Part shown: positions 1 to 9,547 of the stretch, piece by piece | Numbering within the stretch: position 1 is the first letter of the stretch | How the letters are laid out: each line of letters begins with the position of its first letter | Source: Gammaproteobacteria bacterium | GTDB lineage: Bacteria; Pseudomonadota; Gammaproteobacteria; GCA-001735895 | Direction of reading: 5' to 3' | Length of the DNA: 64,000 nucleotides | NCBI GenBank assembly: GCA_018669845.1 | Contig: JABHSO010000104.1 | Span: forward strand, 1 to 64,000 | Notes under the pieces: model-generated | Databases searched by the model: none | What the model was told of the DNA's origin: nothing | The model's input: the letters and a program-made list of their open reading frames with translations, nothing else | Program-made: the position numbers and the translations under genes

Positions 1-1755
1 CTTTCTATACCTGAATGGATGCTTGATTTTAAAGATTTGAAAGGTCAGGTAGAGGTTGATAATCAAAAGATAACGGCACCGTCTTTAATTGGTAAATTTT
101 ATGATGATAATATTAATTTGAGTATAAAACCTGATGTAAAACGTAACCGTACTGATTTTCATCTAATGGGTGAAGTGCATTCTCAAAATTTATTAACGCT
201 TACCCCACCATCTCTGCATCAACCTGTGTCTGGTAAAAGCCCCTGGGATGTATCTGTTTCGGTGAGGCATATTGCAGCTAAAAAATCTCCAATACTGGAA
301 GTTTCGGCCAGTTCCAGTCTGTTAGGTACTAAAATTGATTTTCCCCAGCCTGCAACGGTATTACAAACCGAAACGCAACCACTAAACTTTAGAGCCAAAT
401 TATTTGATGAAGGGAAATTTTCCTTTGATCTATCTTTGGCAGATACCATAAATGCCAGCAGTGAGTTAAATTTCACACCAGGTTCAGCCAGTACCTTAAA
501 GTGGTTAAACGTCTATGTGGGTGGATTTAATACAATAAAAGATCGGTCAGGTGTAGTCATAAAAGGTAAAGCAGAGCGGATTGATCTGAATGACTGGTTT
601 GAATATAAAGATCATTATTTTTCAGCTAAAAATACAGATTCATCATCTTTTTTACAGCAGATCAATAGTCTGGATCTGGATATTGATGAAATGATTTTAG
701 GTAATCAACAGATATTAAATAGTAAAATTAAAATTGAAAATAATGGAGCGCTGCTACTGGGCAGTATAAATTCTGAACAGATTAAGGGTGATTTTGAGTT
801 ACCTTATAAACCTGACTTGTTGAATCCTTTTAAAACTGACCTGGAATACATGAAGCTGAAAAAGTCAGCTTCTAAAAGGGAATTTAACATAGACATTGAG
901 GACATGCCGGATCTTTATATTAAAAGTAAGGCTGTTTCTTATGAGCAATTGAAATTTAGTAATCTTACCTTGAGTACTAAAAATGATGCTAATAAATTTA
1001 TTGTAGATCAGCTCGACTTTTCTCACGAAAAGGTCACTCTTAAATCTTCTGGACATTGGCATTTTGAACCGGTATCAAAAGAACATGTGAGTGTTTTTAA
1101 CATTGCTATTAAGGGTTCCAAATTTGGTCAAACCGTTAATAAACTTGGGCTGGGTGAAACAATTAGTGGAGGCAAGGTTGATTTTAATGGTCAAATTGGC
1201 TGGGGTGGAGAGTTATACAGTATGAACTGGCCTACATTGATCGGTGAAGTTGATCTGAAACTGACCGACGGGTTTTTACGTAATGTTGACCCCGGGGCTG
1301 GAAGGTTTGTCGGTCTGCTTAGTTTTAATGCATTACCCAAACGTTTGTTTCTGGATTTTGGTGATGTATTAAAAGAGGGCATGCAATTTAACAAGATTAA
1401 GGGTAAGTTTAAAATTAAGGGAGAAATTTTAGATACAAATAATGCTTCTATGGATAGTGTTTCTGCCAAAGTCCGAATTAAAGGCGAAACCAACCTGCGC
1501 CGTAAAACCTATGATCAAACTATGATTATTACTCCCAAGATTAGTGATACATTACCCATCCTGGGTACGCTAGCTGCTGGAAATACCGTGGGGTGGGGTT
1601 TGCTGCTGTTGCAGAAGATATTTAAAAAACCTATCGAAAAAAGTATTGGAATAGAATATAAAGTTACTGGTAGTTGGGAAAAGCCTCAAGTTAAACTGGT
1701 AAAGAAACCAAAAATTAAACAGGAAAGTGAAAGTATTTATGATGCAGATCGTTAG
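1..1755 (+). CDS. yhdP: YhdP-family AsmA-like envelope protein, C-terminal part
   Basis: The reading frame is open from the first base of the window, so this is the C-terminal 584 residues or so of a longer protein; full YhdP proteins are around 1,270 residues. The sequence alternates short beta-strand-like stretches typical of the AsmA/DUF3971 repeats and ends with the family's characteristic region: a segment around GRFVGLLSFNALPKRL, then a short hydrophobic stretch (LGTLAAGNTVGWGLLLLQ) and a basic tail. YhdP is an inner-membrane-anchored, periplasm-spanning bridge protein of the AsmA-like group implicated in phospholipid movement to the outer membrane. The order yhdP, nitrilase-family gene, tldD is common in gammaproteobacteria and supports the call. 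The N-terminal membrane anchor lies outside the window. Confidence 0.88.
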   Translation, partial: LSIPEWMLDFKDLKGQVEVDNQKITAPSLIGKFYDDNINLSIKPDVKRNRTDFHLMGEVHSQNLLTLTPPSLHQPVSGKSPWDVSVSVRHIAAKKSPILEVSASSSLLGTKIDFPQPATVLQTETQPLNFRAKLFDEGKFSFDLSLADTINASSELNFTPGSASTLKWLNVYVGGFNTIKDRSGVVIKGKAERIDLNDWFEYKDHYFSAKNTDSSSFLQQINSLDLDIDEMILGNQQILNSKIKIENNGALLLGSINSEQIKGDFELPYKPDLLNPFKTDLEYMKLKKSASKREFNIDIEDMPDLYIKSKAVSYEQLKFSNLTLSTKNDANKFIVDQLDFSHEKVTLKSSGHWHFEPVSKEHVSVFNIAIKGSKFGQTVNKLGLGETISGGKVDFNGQIGWGGELYSMNWPTLIGEVDLKLTDGFLRNVDPGAGRFVGLLSFNALPKRLFLDFGDVLKEGMQFNKIKGKFKIKGEILDTNNASMDSVSAKVRIKGETNLRRKTYDQTMIITPKISDTLPILGTLAAGNTVGWGLLLLQKIFKKPIEKSIGIEYKVTGSWEKPQVKLVKKPKIKQESESIYDADR

Positions 1756-2125
1756 ATCATTTTTTAAACCTGCGATGTTAGCGCTGATATTGCTAATAAA
1801 TGGCTTAGTATTTTCTTCAGCCTGGGCCAATTCGATACGTATCTTCACTCTTAGTGCTGATCAGTGGGCCAGACCCAGAGCGGGTGAAGTGATTCCTCAG
1901 TTTGAACCGGTCAAGCTCGCAATGGCTTATTGGGAATCAGGTACTGACGCAAGTATTTTACTCAGCCATGCAGGTGAAGACAGTGGTGAAATCTGGGCTT
2001 CTGAACTAAAGGACTGGCTTATCTCTTTAGGGGTTCCCTCTGACTTTATTTTAATTTCTTCCGGGTTACAGGGTAGTGACGAAATGAGAATCTTAGTGGG
2101 AAGCCGACAGGAGTTAATGAACTAA
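1739..2125 (+). CDS. Small exported protein of unknown function
   Basis: I do not recognise a named family. The protein of about 128 residues opens with a basic start, a hydrophobic segment (AMLALILLINGLVFSS) and an AWA-N site, which is a good Sec signal peptide, so the mature part of about 100 residues should be periplasmic. The frame is open from a GTG at 1727, but the ATG at 1739 has GAAAG five bases upstream and gives a normal signal peptide. The gene overlaps the end of yhdP by 17 bases, and its stop shares bases with the start of the next gene (TAATG at 2123), so the three are probably translationally coupled. Expression with yhdP suggests an envelope role, which is inference. Confidence 0.6.
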   Translation: MMQIVRSFFKPAMLALILLINGLVFSSAWANSIRIFTLSADQWARPRAGEVIPQFEPVKLAMAYWESGTDASILLSHAGEDSGEIWASELKDWLISLGVPSDFILISSGLQGSDEMRILVGSRQELMN

Positions 2126-2943
2126 TGCGAGTTGCTGCAATACAAATGGCTTCCGGTTCCAGCATTAGTGGGAATTTGCTAGAAGCTGAAAAAATAATCA
2201 CTGAAGCCGTCAATGACGGAGCTGAAATGGTGGTATTACCAGAAAATTTTGGCATGATCGGCGTGAAACAGGAAGATGTTGTTGAATTTAAGGAAAAGCT
2301 AGGACATGGGCCATTACAGGATTTTCTGTCTGAACAATCTGCACGACATAAAGTTGTCATCGCTGGTGGAACAATTCCACTGGAATCTGATGACAGCAAT
2401 CGCTATCGAAACTCCCTGCTTGTTTATAACCAGAGTGGTGAATGTGTAACTCACTATGACAAAATCCATTTATTTGATGTTTCATTACCTGATGTAGATG
2501 AAAGCTATCATGAATCGGCTGTCATCCAGCCAGGTAACAAAACTGTAGTAGTTGATGTTGGCGGGGTGAAGTTAGGACTGGCTATTTGTTATGATTTACG
2601 ATTTCCAGAACTGTTTCGTATGCTGGTGAATAAAGGTGCTGAAATAATTCTGCTTCCATCGTCTTTTACAGCTGCAACAGGCCAGGCTCACTGGCATGCC
2701 TTGCTGAAAGCAAGGGCAATAGAAAACCTTAGTTTTGTGGTTGCGCCTGCTCAGGGTGGTTATCACGTCAATGGCCGTGAAACTTATGGTCATAGCTTGA
2801 TAATAGATCCCTGGGGCAATGTACTGGATGAAATCGAGTCAGGTTCCGGGTTTGCTCGGGCTGATTTGAACCTGTCTCAACAACAGGTAATTCGTGAACG
2901 GTTTCCTGTGCTTTCACATCGCAAGTTTTTTGAAAGTGAGTAA
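2125..2943 (+). CDS. Carbon-nitrogen hydrolase (nitrilase superfamily, Nit1-like amidase)
   Basis: A 272-residue cytoplasmic protein with the complete nitrilase-superfamily catalytic set: Glu40 in VVLPENFG, Lys113 in HYDKIHLFDV and Cys155 in LAICYDLRFPEL. Length and the HLFDV and ICYDLRFPE blocks place it with the Nit/omega-amidase-like branch, whose members hydrolyse amides such as deaminated glutathione or alpha-ketoglutaramate. The exact substrate cannot be read from sequence. The start overlaps the stop of the preceding gene, and the yhdP-nitrilase-tldD order is conserved in many gammaproteobacteria. A dispersed repeat lies between it and tldD, so tldD may have its own promoter. Confidence 0.9.
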   Translation: MRVAAIQMASGSSISGNLLEAEKIITEAVNDGAEMVVLPENFGMIGVKQEDVVEFKEKLGHGPLQDFLSEQSARHKVVIAGGTIPLESDDSNRYRNSLLVYNQSGECVTHYDKIHLFDVSLPDVDESYHESAVIQPGNKTVVVDVGGVKLGLAICYDLRFPELFRMLVNKGAEIILLPSSFTAATGQAHWHALLKARAIENLSFVVAPAQGGYHVNGRETYGHSLIIDPWGNVLDEIESGSGFARADLNLSQQQVIRERFPVLSHRKFFESE

Positions 2944-3103
2944 TTTTCACCACGAAGAACACGAAGGGCACGAAGATGAAGTATGAAAAAACAATTATTG
3001 TGCTGGGAAGAACCAGCTTGTGAAAGCAGCCTCCGGAATAAATATTTTTGTTATCCATTGTTTATTTCTTCGTGTTCTTCGTGCGCTTCGTGGTGATTAA
3101 TTA
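2944..3103. repeat. Dispersed palindromic element, copy A (CACGAAG family)
   Basis: The left arm at 2947-2975 carries three CACGAAG-type units, and the right arm at 3068-3096 is its inverted complement (CTTCGTG units ending in GGTGA). The arms are separated by about 92 bases. A second copy lies at 25037-25175. The two interiors also resemble each other around an AGCTTRTGAARGC block (3015 here, 25115 in copy B) followed by GAATAAA. It has no convincing coding potential and fills nearly the whole gap between the nitrilase-family gene and tldD. The structure is MITE-like. Confidence 0.8.
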
Positions 3104-3125
3104 ATAAAATAATGAGTAATATAAA

Positions 3126-4574
3126 ATGACATCAATTTTAACCGCTGTTGATCAGGTGATACTGCAGCCAGCAGAATTAACACTTGATCAGATTAACCTG
3201 ACACTGGATAGATTACAGCAAAATCAGCTGGATGCCGGAGACCTTTATTTTCAGGTTTCGCAACAGGAATCCTGGGTAATGGATGATGGCATTATTCGAG
3301 AAGGTTCTTTCAATATTGACAGTGGTGTCGGTATTCGTGCAATAAGCGGTGAGAAAACTGGTTTTGCTTACAGTGATGACCTGAGTTTATCTGCACTGAC
3401 AGAAGCTTCTAAAAATGCCAGTGCAATTGCTAAGTTGGGACAGAATAAAACAGCAGCAAATCGTTTAATCACTACCAGCCCGACAAAAGCTTTATATCCA
3501 TCACAAAATCCGATAGACAGCCGCAGTGCCGATGACAAGGTTGATTTACTGAAACGTCTGGATGAATATACTCGTGGACTGGATTCTCGAATTGAGCAGG
3601 TGATTATCTCTATCGCCGGTAGTATTGAGCATATTCTAATTGCATCTACCGATAATACACTGGCTGCCGATATTCGTCCGTTGGTTCGTCTTAATGTCAC
3701 CGTGTTAATTCACGAGGATGGACGTCGTGAACAGGGTACCTCTGGAGGCGGTGGACGTCATAATTATGACCAGTTTTTTGATACTGAGATTTCTTTTGAT
3801 TATGCCAGAGAAGCGGTCAGACAGGCGTCGGTTAATTTGCAATCTATTCCAACACCTGCCGGTAGTATGCCTGTTGTGCTGGGTTCCGGATGGCCGGGTG
3901 TATTATTACATGAAGCAGTAGGGCATGGGCTGGAAGGTGATTTTAACCGTAAAGGTACATCTGCTTTCAGTAACAGCATGGGACAGCAGGTGGCTTCTCC
4001 GTTGTGTACCGTGGTGGATGATGGCACATTGCCTGATCGCCGTGGATCCCTGACAGTAGATGATGAGGGCGTACCGGCTGAATGCACCACGCTGATTGAA
4101 AATGGTATTTTAAAATCTTACATGCAGGATAAAATGAATGCACGTCTGATGGGTACGCAATCAACCTCTAATGGTAGACGCGAATCTTACGCACATTTAC
4201 CGCTGCCACGCATGACCAATACCTATATGTTGCCGGGTGAATCTGACCCACAGGAAATTATTGAATCGGTTGATAAAGGCATTTACGCAGTAAATTTTGG
4301 AGGAGGTCAGGTTGATATTACATCTGGGCGTTTTGTATTTTCCTTATCCGAAGCTTATGAAATTGAAAATGGTAAGTTAGGAAGGCCTTTGAAAGGCGCC
4401 ACGCTAATCGGGTCTGGCCCCGAAGTAATGAATAAAATATCTATGCTGGGCAATGACCTTGCACTGGATACCGGAGTGGGAGTCTGCGGCAAAGAAGGGC
4501 AGTCACTCCCGGTAGGAGTAGGGCAGCCCACTCTGAAAATAGATGAAATTACAGTAGGCGGAACTGACGGTTAG
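3126..4574 (+). CDS. tldD: Metalloprotease TldD
   Basis: TldD pairs with TldE/PmbA to form a heterodimeric cytoplasmic zinc metalloprotease that degrades unfolded peptides and matures some peptide antibiotics and the CcdA antitoxin (family knowledge). The 482-residue protein carries the TldD-type HExxxH zinc motif at His262, Glu263 and His267 ([13 protein letters not shown]), and family blocks such as [17 protein letters not shown] and VNFGGGQVD. Length matches the family. The ATG at 3126 lacks a strong Shine-Dalgarno sequence. The partner gene pmbA lies about 590 bases further on, with yjgA inserted on the other strand. Confidence 0.96.
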   Translation: MTSILTAVDQVILQPAELTLDQINLTLDRLQQNQLDAGDLYFQVSQQESWVMDDGIIREGSFNIDSGVGIRAISGEKTGFAYSDDLSLSALTEASKNASAIAKLGQNKTAANRLITTSPTKALYPSQNPIDSRSADDKVDLLKRLDEYTRGLDSRIEQVIISIAGSIEHILIASTDNTLAADIRPLVRLNVTVLIHEDGRREQGTSGGGGRHNYDQFFDTEISFDYAREAVRQASVNLQSIPTPAGSMPVVLGSGWPGVLLHEAVGHGLEGDFNRKGTSAFSNSMGQQVASPLCTVVDDGTLPDRRGSLTVDDEGVPAECTTLIENGILKSYMQDKMNARLMGTQSTSNGRRESYAHLPLPRMTNTYMLPGESDPQEIIESVDKGIYAVNFGGGQVDITSGRFVFSLSEAYEIENGKLGRPLKGATLIGSGPEVMNKISMLGNDLALDTGVGVCGKEGQSLPVGVGQPTLKIDEITVGGTDG

Positions 4575-4577
4575 CCA

Positions 4578-4597
4578 TAGGGCGCACCATGCGCACC
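4578..4597. repeat. Short GTAGGGTGCGC-type palindromic element, copy 1
   Basis: The reverse complement reads GGTGCGCATGGTGCGCCCTA, which matches elements at 7007-7030 and 55955-56008. It lies in the 29-base gap between the convergent ends of tldD and yjgA, where it could act as a small hairpin. This copy is a half-element compared with the longer one near 56 kb. Confidence 0.6.
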
Positions 4598-4603
4598 AGA
4601 ATA

Positions 4604-5143
4604 CTAAGGATTGAAAACAGCCTGAATTTCCTTAAAAATCTGCCGGGCAAAACGGGTTTTCTTCTCATCGGTGGGAGCCTGCTTCAGGTTTCTGGATAAC
4701 TGGCGCAATTTCTGACGATCCATATTGTCATGTTGTTCGCAGCATTCATCGATAGCAGGGTCTCCATCTGCCACTATTTTATCTCTCCAGTATTCCATGG
4801 TTTTAAAAATGAGTTTGCTGCTGTTATCGGTATCTTCGATAGCTTTGACTGCATCTAGAATAGGTTCTACATCAATGGATCTTAAAATTTTACCAATAAA
4901 TTGAAAATGACGTTTTAAAGCACCACGTTTGTTAGATAGTTTTTGAGCCAGAGCGACAGCGTCAATTAATTTATCATTTAAAGGGACCTTAGCTAATTGT
5001 TCAGGATTAAATGAAGCCAGCTTTTTCCCCAGGCTTTGAAGGTCCTTACTATCGCGTTTTAGCTGCGATTTGCTAACCCAATCTTCATTTTCGTCAATAT
5101 CGTTCTGATCGTCTGAAATCTGTGCTTCTGTTTGGTGTGTCAT
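4604..5143 (-). CDS. yjgA: Ribosome-associated protein YjgA/DarP (DUF615)
   Basis: A 179-residue, highly charged protein. It starts with an acidic tail and a segment WVSKSQLKRDSKDLQSLGKKL that is typical of the DUF615 family, and ends in a helical RQLSRNLKQAP region. The E. coli homologue DarP (YjgA) binds late 50S assembly intermediates and promotes peptidyl-transferase-centre maturation. Divergent pairing of yjgA with pmbA, here with 18 bases between start codons, is the usual arrangement in gammaproteobacteria. The gene is convergent with tldD across a short palindromic element. Confidence 0.93.
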   Translation of the reverse strand: MTHQTEAQISDDQNDIDENEDWVSKSQLKRDSKDLQSLGKKLASFNPEQLAKVPLNDKLIDAVALAQKLSNKRGALKRHFQFIGKILRSIDVEPILDAVKAIEDTDNSSKLIFKTMEYWRDKIVADGDPAIDECCEQHDNMDRQKLRQLSRNLKQAPTDEKKTRFARQIFKEIQAVFNP

Positions 5144-5161
5144 GTGGGCTAAAATGCAGTT

Positions 5162-6514
5162 ATGAAAAATATGAATAATAACAGTTTACCTGAATCTGAA
5201 GAATCCCTGAAAAATATTATTGCGGATACATTACAACTTGCAAAGCAAAATGGTGCGACCCAGGCTGAAGCCGGTTTAACCGTTTCTGAGGGTATGAGTG
5301 TGTCTGCCCGAATGCGCTCTGTGGAAACCGTGGAATACCAGAAAGATAACGGTCTGGGCATTAGCGTATATTTTGGCAAACATAAAGGAACAGCCAGTAC
5401 CTCGAGTCTGGATCTGGAGTCTATTCGAAAAACCGTAGAAGCGGCCTGTAATATTGCCAAATATACATCGGAAGATCCTTGCACCGGTCTGGCTGATGCC
5501 GAATTAATGGCTACCGAGTTTACTGATCTGGATATGTATCACGAATGGAATATTAGTTCTGATGAAGCTATCGAAATGGCGCTGGCATGTGAAGCAGCTG
5601 CACTGGATTATGATCAAAGCATTTCAAATTCTGATGGAGCCAGTATCGATATTGGTAAGGGTATTTCTGTTTATGGCAATAGTCATGGGTTTTTACAGCA
5701 TGAACGTAAGACTCGCCACTCGATAAGTTGTTCGGTAGTAGCTGAAGATGAGCAGGGCATGCAACGTGATTACTGGTATGACGTCAGTAGGAATCCGGAG
5801 CAGTTGCAGTCAGTGGCCGAAGTAGGGAAGATGGCCGCTCAGCGTACCATTAAGAGACTGGGTGCTAATAAACTTAAAACGGGTAAATATCCAGTGATGT
5901 ATGTGCCTGAAATGGCAAGAGGTTTGATCAGTCATTTTAATGCAGCGATTGGTGGTAACTCGCAGTATCGTAAGGCTAGTTTTCTACTGGATGCACTGGA
6001 TACAAAAGTGTTTCCGGAATTTATTCAACTGATAGAACAACCCTTTAAAAAATTGGCACTGGGTTCGGCTAATTATGATGGGGAAGGTGTGGCAACTAAA
6101 GAACAATATCTGGTTGAAAATGGTGTTGTTCAAAGCTATTTACTGGATAGTTATTCAGCACGAAAGCTTGGACGTCAGTCAACGGGGCATGCTAGTGGTG
6201 TGCATAATTTGACACTGAATAATACCGGAAAAACCTTTGATGAATGTCTAAAAACTATGGATCGAGGGTTATTGGTGACTGAATTAATGGGGCAGGGTGT
6301 GAGTACCGTAACGGGTGATTATTCTCGCGGAGCAGCTGGTTTCTGGGTAGAAAATGGTGTTATTCAATATCCGGTCGAAGAAATTACCATCGCCAGTAAT
6401 TTGAAAGATATATTTGCAGGTATTGTAGAAGTCGGATCTGATGTGGATTACCGTGGAAACATTCAGTGTGGTTCAATTTTAATCGATAACATGACGATAG
6501 CTGGAGAGAGTTAA
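5162..6514 (+). CDS. pmbA: Metalloprotease subunit TldE/PmbA
   Basis: This is the second subunit of the TldD/TldE protease, involved in maturation of peptides such as microcin B17 in E. coli. The 450-residue length is standard. The sequence has the family blocks AGLTVSEGMSVSARMR near the N-terminus and GAAGFWVENGVIQYPVEEITIASNL near the C-terminus. It lacks the HExxxH zinc motif found in TldD, as expected for TldE. It diverges from yjgA with an 18-base gap, so the promoters of both genes must overlap the neighbouring coding sequence. The following gene begins directly after its stop codon. Confidence 0.95.
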   Translation: MKNMNNNSLPESEESLKNIIADTLQLAKQNGATQAEAGLTVSEGMSVSARMRSVETVEYQKDNGLGISVYFGKHKGTASTSSLDLESIRKTVEAACNIAKYTSEDPCTGLADAELMATEFTDLDMYHEWNISSDEAIEMALACEAAALDYDQSISNSDGASIDIGKGISVYGNSHGFLQHERKTRHSISCSVVAEDEQGMQRDYWYDVSRNPEQLQSVAEVGKMAAQRTIKRLGANKLKTGKYPVMYVPEMARGLISHFNAAIGGNSQYRKASFLLDALDTKVFPEFIQLIEQPFKKLALGSANYDGEGVATKEQYLVENGVVQSYLLDSYSARKLGRQSTGHASGVHNLTLNNTGKTFDECLKTMDRGLLVTELMGQGVSTVTGDYSRGAAGFWVENGVIQYPVEEITIASNLKDIFAGIVEVGSDVDYRGNIQCGSILIDNMTIAGES

Positions 6515-6994
6515 ATGCGTCTGGTTGTTGCTTTAATACTGCTATTTAGTTCGCAGGTTTATTCGCAGAATCAAAATGCTCAATATCGTCTGGCTGTTGA
6601 TCACTTAAATACAGGTGCCGAGCAAAATCAATCTCCTCCAGGTTATGTATTAGATATAACGGTTCAAAATATTCAGCAGCTTGATGCTGTTTTAAATCGA
6701 GCTGATAAACTAAAAGGGCAGTTTAGTCCTGATCAATATGGCCGAATTGCAATTGTGCTACATGGGCTTGAGCTGAATATGTTCCGAAAGAAAAATTATT
6801 CCCGGTATATGAGTATTGTTGAAAAAGCTCGCCAGCTGGATCAGCAGAATCTGGTCGATATCAAGGCTTGTCAAACGGTGATGAAAAACCTGCAGATTGA
6901 ACAATCTGAGTTACCCGATTTTATCGAACAGGTGCCGCTCGCACCTGTTGAAATTGACAGGCTAGAACGCGAGAAAGGGTATACCCGGCTTTAA
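6515..6994 (+). CDS. Exported DsrE-like protein
   Basis: A 159-residue protein with a clear Sec signal peptide (MRLVVALILLFSSQVYSQ). The mature part resembles periplasmic DsrE/DsrF-superfamily proteins: an alternating alpha/beta pattern, a central RIAIVLHGLELNMF strand region, and a C-terminal block KACQTVMKNLQI followed by PLAPVEIDRLEREKGYTRL. Only one cysteine sits in that block. DsrE-superfamily proteins are often linked to sulfur transfer, but exported versions are largely uncharacterised. It begins immediately after the pmbA stop, so it is probably co-transcribed. The DsrE assignment is by motif resemblance only. Confidence 0.65.
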   Translation: MRLVVALILLFSSQVYSQNQNAQYRLAVDHLNTGAEQNQSPPGYVLDITVQNIQQLDAVLNRADKLKGQFSPDQYGRIAIVLHGLELNMFRKKNYSRYMSIVEKARQLDQQNLVDIKACQTVMKNLQIEQSELPDFIEQVPLAPVEIDRLEREKGYTRL

Positions 6995-7006
6995 TCAAGT
7001 TTCCTG

Positions 7007-7030
7007 ATGGTGCGCACGGTGTAACCCTAC
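7007..7030. repeat. Short GTAGGGTGCGC-type palindromic element, copy 2
   Basis: The sequence from ATGGTGCGCA to the terminal CCCTAC matches the elements at 4578-4597 and 55955-56008. Like those, it lies beyond gene ends, here in the 69-base gap between convergent genes (the DsrE-like gene and DUF3108). Confidence 0.55.
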
Positions 7031-7063
7031 ATTAAAATATTGGTAGAGTTCGCAGCAATATTT

Positions 7064-7759
7064 CTAACTATCAATTCTCCACATAACACTTTTATCTTTG
7101 CCTGGTTTGATTTGTTCTATTTTTAGTGGAGCCAGGGTTTTACCTTTATAGTAATAAACCATTTTTTTGCTCGAGCCTTTAAATGTCTGAGTAAGTTTAT
7201 CGACGATTGTTTTTCCTTTCTTAGCAGGTAGTTCGATCTGTTTTTCCAGTGTTACTGTGGACTTTAGTAGCTCGCCTCTTTTATAAAAGTTAATGTCCAT
7301 TTTCTGCTCATTATTTTCTAGCATCAAAGGATGTAACAGGTGAACACTGTGATAGTTATAGGTATTCTCAGGCAGCTTTAGTTGGCTTATATTCTTTCCT
7401 TTCATGCTATAAATTTTATTATTAACATGATCGAACCAGGTGCTTTGTTTGGCTGGTTTTTTAGGGTAATCACCGGTGGTTTCAAGTAATAACTGAATGT
7501 CCCGCCCAGTTTCCTGCATACGTGTTTCAGCAAAAGGCTTTTTTCGGGTTAACCAGCTATAGATGCCTCTAGGGCCTGTTTTCATCCGCCAGACCCACTC
7601 AGATTTTTGCTTTTTTAAGGAAAATTTACTAATAGCGACATGTGTATTACCCCGATAAACATGGTAACGCGCATTAAATGGATTCAGTTCCAGTGCCTGA
7701 ACATTGAAGCCTGCAAGCAACAGGGCTATCAGCAGAAAATGATGAAAATTAAAGTGCAT
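7064..7759 (-). CDS. DUF3108 exported protein
   Basis: An exported protein of about 231 residues with signal peptide MHFNFHHFLLIALLLAGFNVQA. The mature portion has the DUF3108 pattern: an initial NPFNARYHVYRGNTHVA, a central YNYHSVHLLHPLML, and a C-terminal YYYKGKTLAPLKIEQI. The function of DUF3108 is unknown; members are predicted periplasmic beta-rich proteins. The frame extends upstream to 7804, but the ATG at 7759 overlaps the purN stop by 11 bases and gives a proper signal peptide. A DUF3108 gene directly after purM-purN is a recurring gammaproteobacterial arrangement. Confidence 0.85.
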   Translation of the reverse strand: MHFNFHHFLLIALLLAGFNVQALELNPFNARYHVYRGNTHVAISKFSLKKQKSEWVWRMKTGPRGIYSWLTRKKPFAETRMQETGRDIQLLLETTGDYPKKPAKQSTWFDHVNNKIYSMKGKNISQLKLPENTYNYHSVHLLHPLMLENNEQKMDINFYKRGELLKSTVTLEKQIELPAKKGKTIVDKLTQTFKGSSKKMVYYYKGKTLAPLKIEQIKPGKDKSVMWRIDS

Positions 7760-8408
7760 TGACAGGTGCTTCGAATAACATGGGAGTTTGTACCGGCTTT
7801 TCATCGAATACAGCTTGCTTGGAATTTAATTTCAGGCGTTGCTCGCTTAGCCAGTTAAGCACGAGGGGGTACATTTGATGCTCCAGTTTGTGAGCTTTTT
7901 GTTGCAAGCTGTCACTGGTATCGTCACTTTCAATTGTAAATTTTCCCTGCACGATGACCGGGCCAGAATCCAGTTCTGGGGTAACAATGTGAATACTCAC
8001 ACCATGTGTTTTGTCGTTGTTATCCAGTGCACGCTGGTGTGTGTGCAAGCCCTGATATTTTGGCAATAGAGAAGGATGGATGTTCAATATTGTTGGGGAA
8101 AAAGCGTTGATAAACTGTGTCGTTAAAATTCGCATATATCCGGCTAATACAATGATATCAGGCTTAAACGATTCAATTTCAAGCTGTAATTGCTGATCAA
8201 ACAATTCTCTAGTTTCAAACTCTTTATGATCAAGACTAATAGCTGGAATATCATGTTGCCTGGCACGGGTCAAACCGTATGCATCAGGGCGGTTTGAGAT
8301 AACCGCGCTGATTTGAGCATTTAACTGTTTGCTTTCGATAGCATCAATAATGGCTTGAAGGTTACTGCCACTGCCAGAAATGAGTACGACAAGTGATAAA
8401 GTATTCAT
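7749..8408 (-). CDS. purN: Phosphoribosylglycinamide formyltransferase
   Basis: PurN transfers the formyl group of 10-formyl-tetrahydrofolate to glycinamide ribonucleotide, the third step of de novo purine synthesis. The 219-residue protein shows the GSGSNLQAI nucleotide-binding start, the folate/catalytic region GYMRILTTQF and the catalytic NIHPSLLPKYQGLHTH block with the essential Asn and His, then the conserved aspartate region in TPELDSGPVIVQ. The start lies 11 bases after the purM stop, so purM and purN form the usual operon. Confidence 0.96.
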   Translation of the reverse strand: MNTLSLVVLISGSGSNLQAIIDAIESKQLNAQISAVISNRPDAYGLTRARQHDIPAISLDHKEFETRELFDQQLQLEIESFKPDIIVLAGYMRILTTQFINAFSPTILNIHPSLLPKYQGLHTHQRALDNNDKTHGVSIHIVTPELDSGPVIVQGKFTIESDDTSDSLQQKAHKLEHQMYPLVLNWLSEQRLKLNSKQAVFDEKPVQTPMLFEAPVNAL

Positions 8409-8419
8409 CAGAATTAAAG

Positions 8420-9481
8420 CTATTTGAAGGTTACTGAATCATCAGTTGTTTTTTCAATAATACGACCCAGTTTCCATGATGTTTCACCGAGCTGGTTTAA
8501 AAATGAAATACAGTCTTCTGTTATTGATTCTTCGACCACTAATACCATACCAATGCCACAGTTAAAAGTGCGATACATTTCCAGCTGTTCGATATTGCCT
8601 GCCTGTTGTAGCCATTCAAATACGGCTGGCATTTCCCAGCTGTTCTGATCAATTTCTGCGGTACAGTTTTCGGGAAGAACACGAGGAATGTTATCGATTA
8701 AACCACCGCCGGTAATGTGGGCTATGGCTTGCAGGTTTTGTTTCTGACTCAATTCCAGCAGGTTTTTGGTATAGATACGAGTGGGTTCCAGCAATGCCTT
8801 GCCCAATGCTGTGCCGGCACAATCCTGTTGCAAATCCACTTTGCTTACCTCAATGACTTTACGGATTAGTGAATAACCATTTGAATGAGGTCCGGAAGAA
8901 GCAATTGCAATAAGGTTATGGCCGGGTTGTACGTTTTGCCCATCGATGATGTTGTTTTTATCGACTATGCCAACGCAAAAGCCTGCCAGGTCAAAATCAC
9001 CCTGCTGGTAGATGCCGGGCATTTCTGCTGTTTCGCCGCCGATTAATGCACAACCGGCCTGCACACAGCCTTCTGCAATGCCAGCGATGACACTCTCTGC
9101 AATTTCCAGTGTTAGTTTGCCGGTGGCATAATAATCCAGAAAAAATAATGCTTCGGCACCCAGTACAGCTATATCATTGGCGCACATGGCCACAAGGTCT
9201 ATCCCAATGGTATCGTATTGTTGTAACTCAATGGCCAGTTTTAACTTTGTGCCTACGCCATCGGTGCCGGAAACCAGCATCGGGTTTTTATAACGATCAA
9301 GTGGAAGTTCAAACAGGCCGCCAAATCCACCGATGCTACCGACACAGCCATCGCGTTGAGTTCTTTTTATGGATGGTTTGATACGTTCAACCAGTTCATT
9401 ACCTGCATCGATATCAACGCCTGCGTCACGATAGTTCAAAGACTGCTTGGAAGAATTTTGTGAAGATTCGCCTGTTTTCAT
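8420..9481 (-). CDS. purM: Phosphoribosylformylglycinamidine cyclo-ligase (AIR synthetase)
   Basis: PurM closes the imidazole ring of FGAM with ATP to give AIR, the fifth purine step. The 353-residue length is standard. Diagnostic blocks are [26 protein letters not shown], the [16 protein letters not shown] region and [16 protein letters not shown]. It heads a minus-strand operon with purN and the DUF3108 gene, and diverges from the DUF2066-hda pair. No classical PurR box was recognised upstream. Confidence 0.97.
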   Translation of the reverse strand: MKTGESSQNSSKQSLNYRDAGVDIDAGNELVERIKPSIKRTQRDGCVGSIGGFGGLFELPLDRYKNPMLVSGTDGVGTKLKLAIELQQYDTIGIDLVAMCANDIAVLGAEALFFLDYYATGKLTLEIAESVIAGIAEGCVQAGCALIGGETAEMPGIYQQGDFDLAGFCVGIVDKNNIIDGQNVQPGHNLIAIASSGPHSNGYSLIRKVIEVSKVDLQQDCAGTALGKALLEPTRIYTKNLLELSQKQNLQAIAHITGGGLIDNIPRVLPENCTAEIDQNSWEMPAVFEWLQQAGNIEQLEMYRTFNCGIGMVLVVEESITEDCISFLNQLGETSWKLGRIIEKTTDDSVTFK

Positions 9482-9547
9482 GGTCCACTAGTTCAGGATT
9501 AATTTAGGGTGTGCTATTTTACACAGCCTGAAAAATAATTTCTTAGG

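Noticed and set aside
2768-3058. Open frame of 96 codons on the minus strand across the repeat element
   Set aside because: It overlaps the nitrilase gene and copy A of the palindromic repeat, and the sequence resembles no protein family. It arises from the repeat and from shadow coding.
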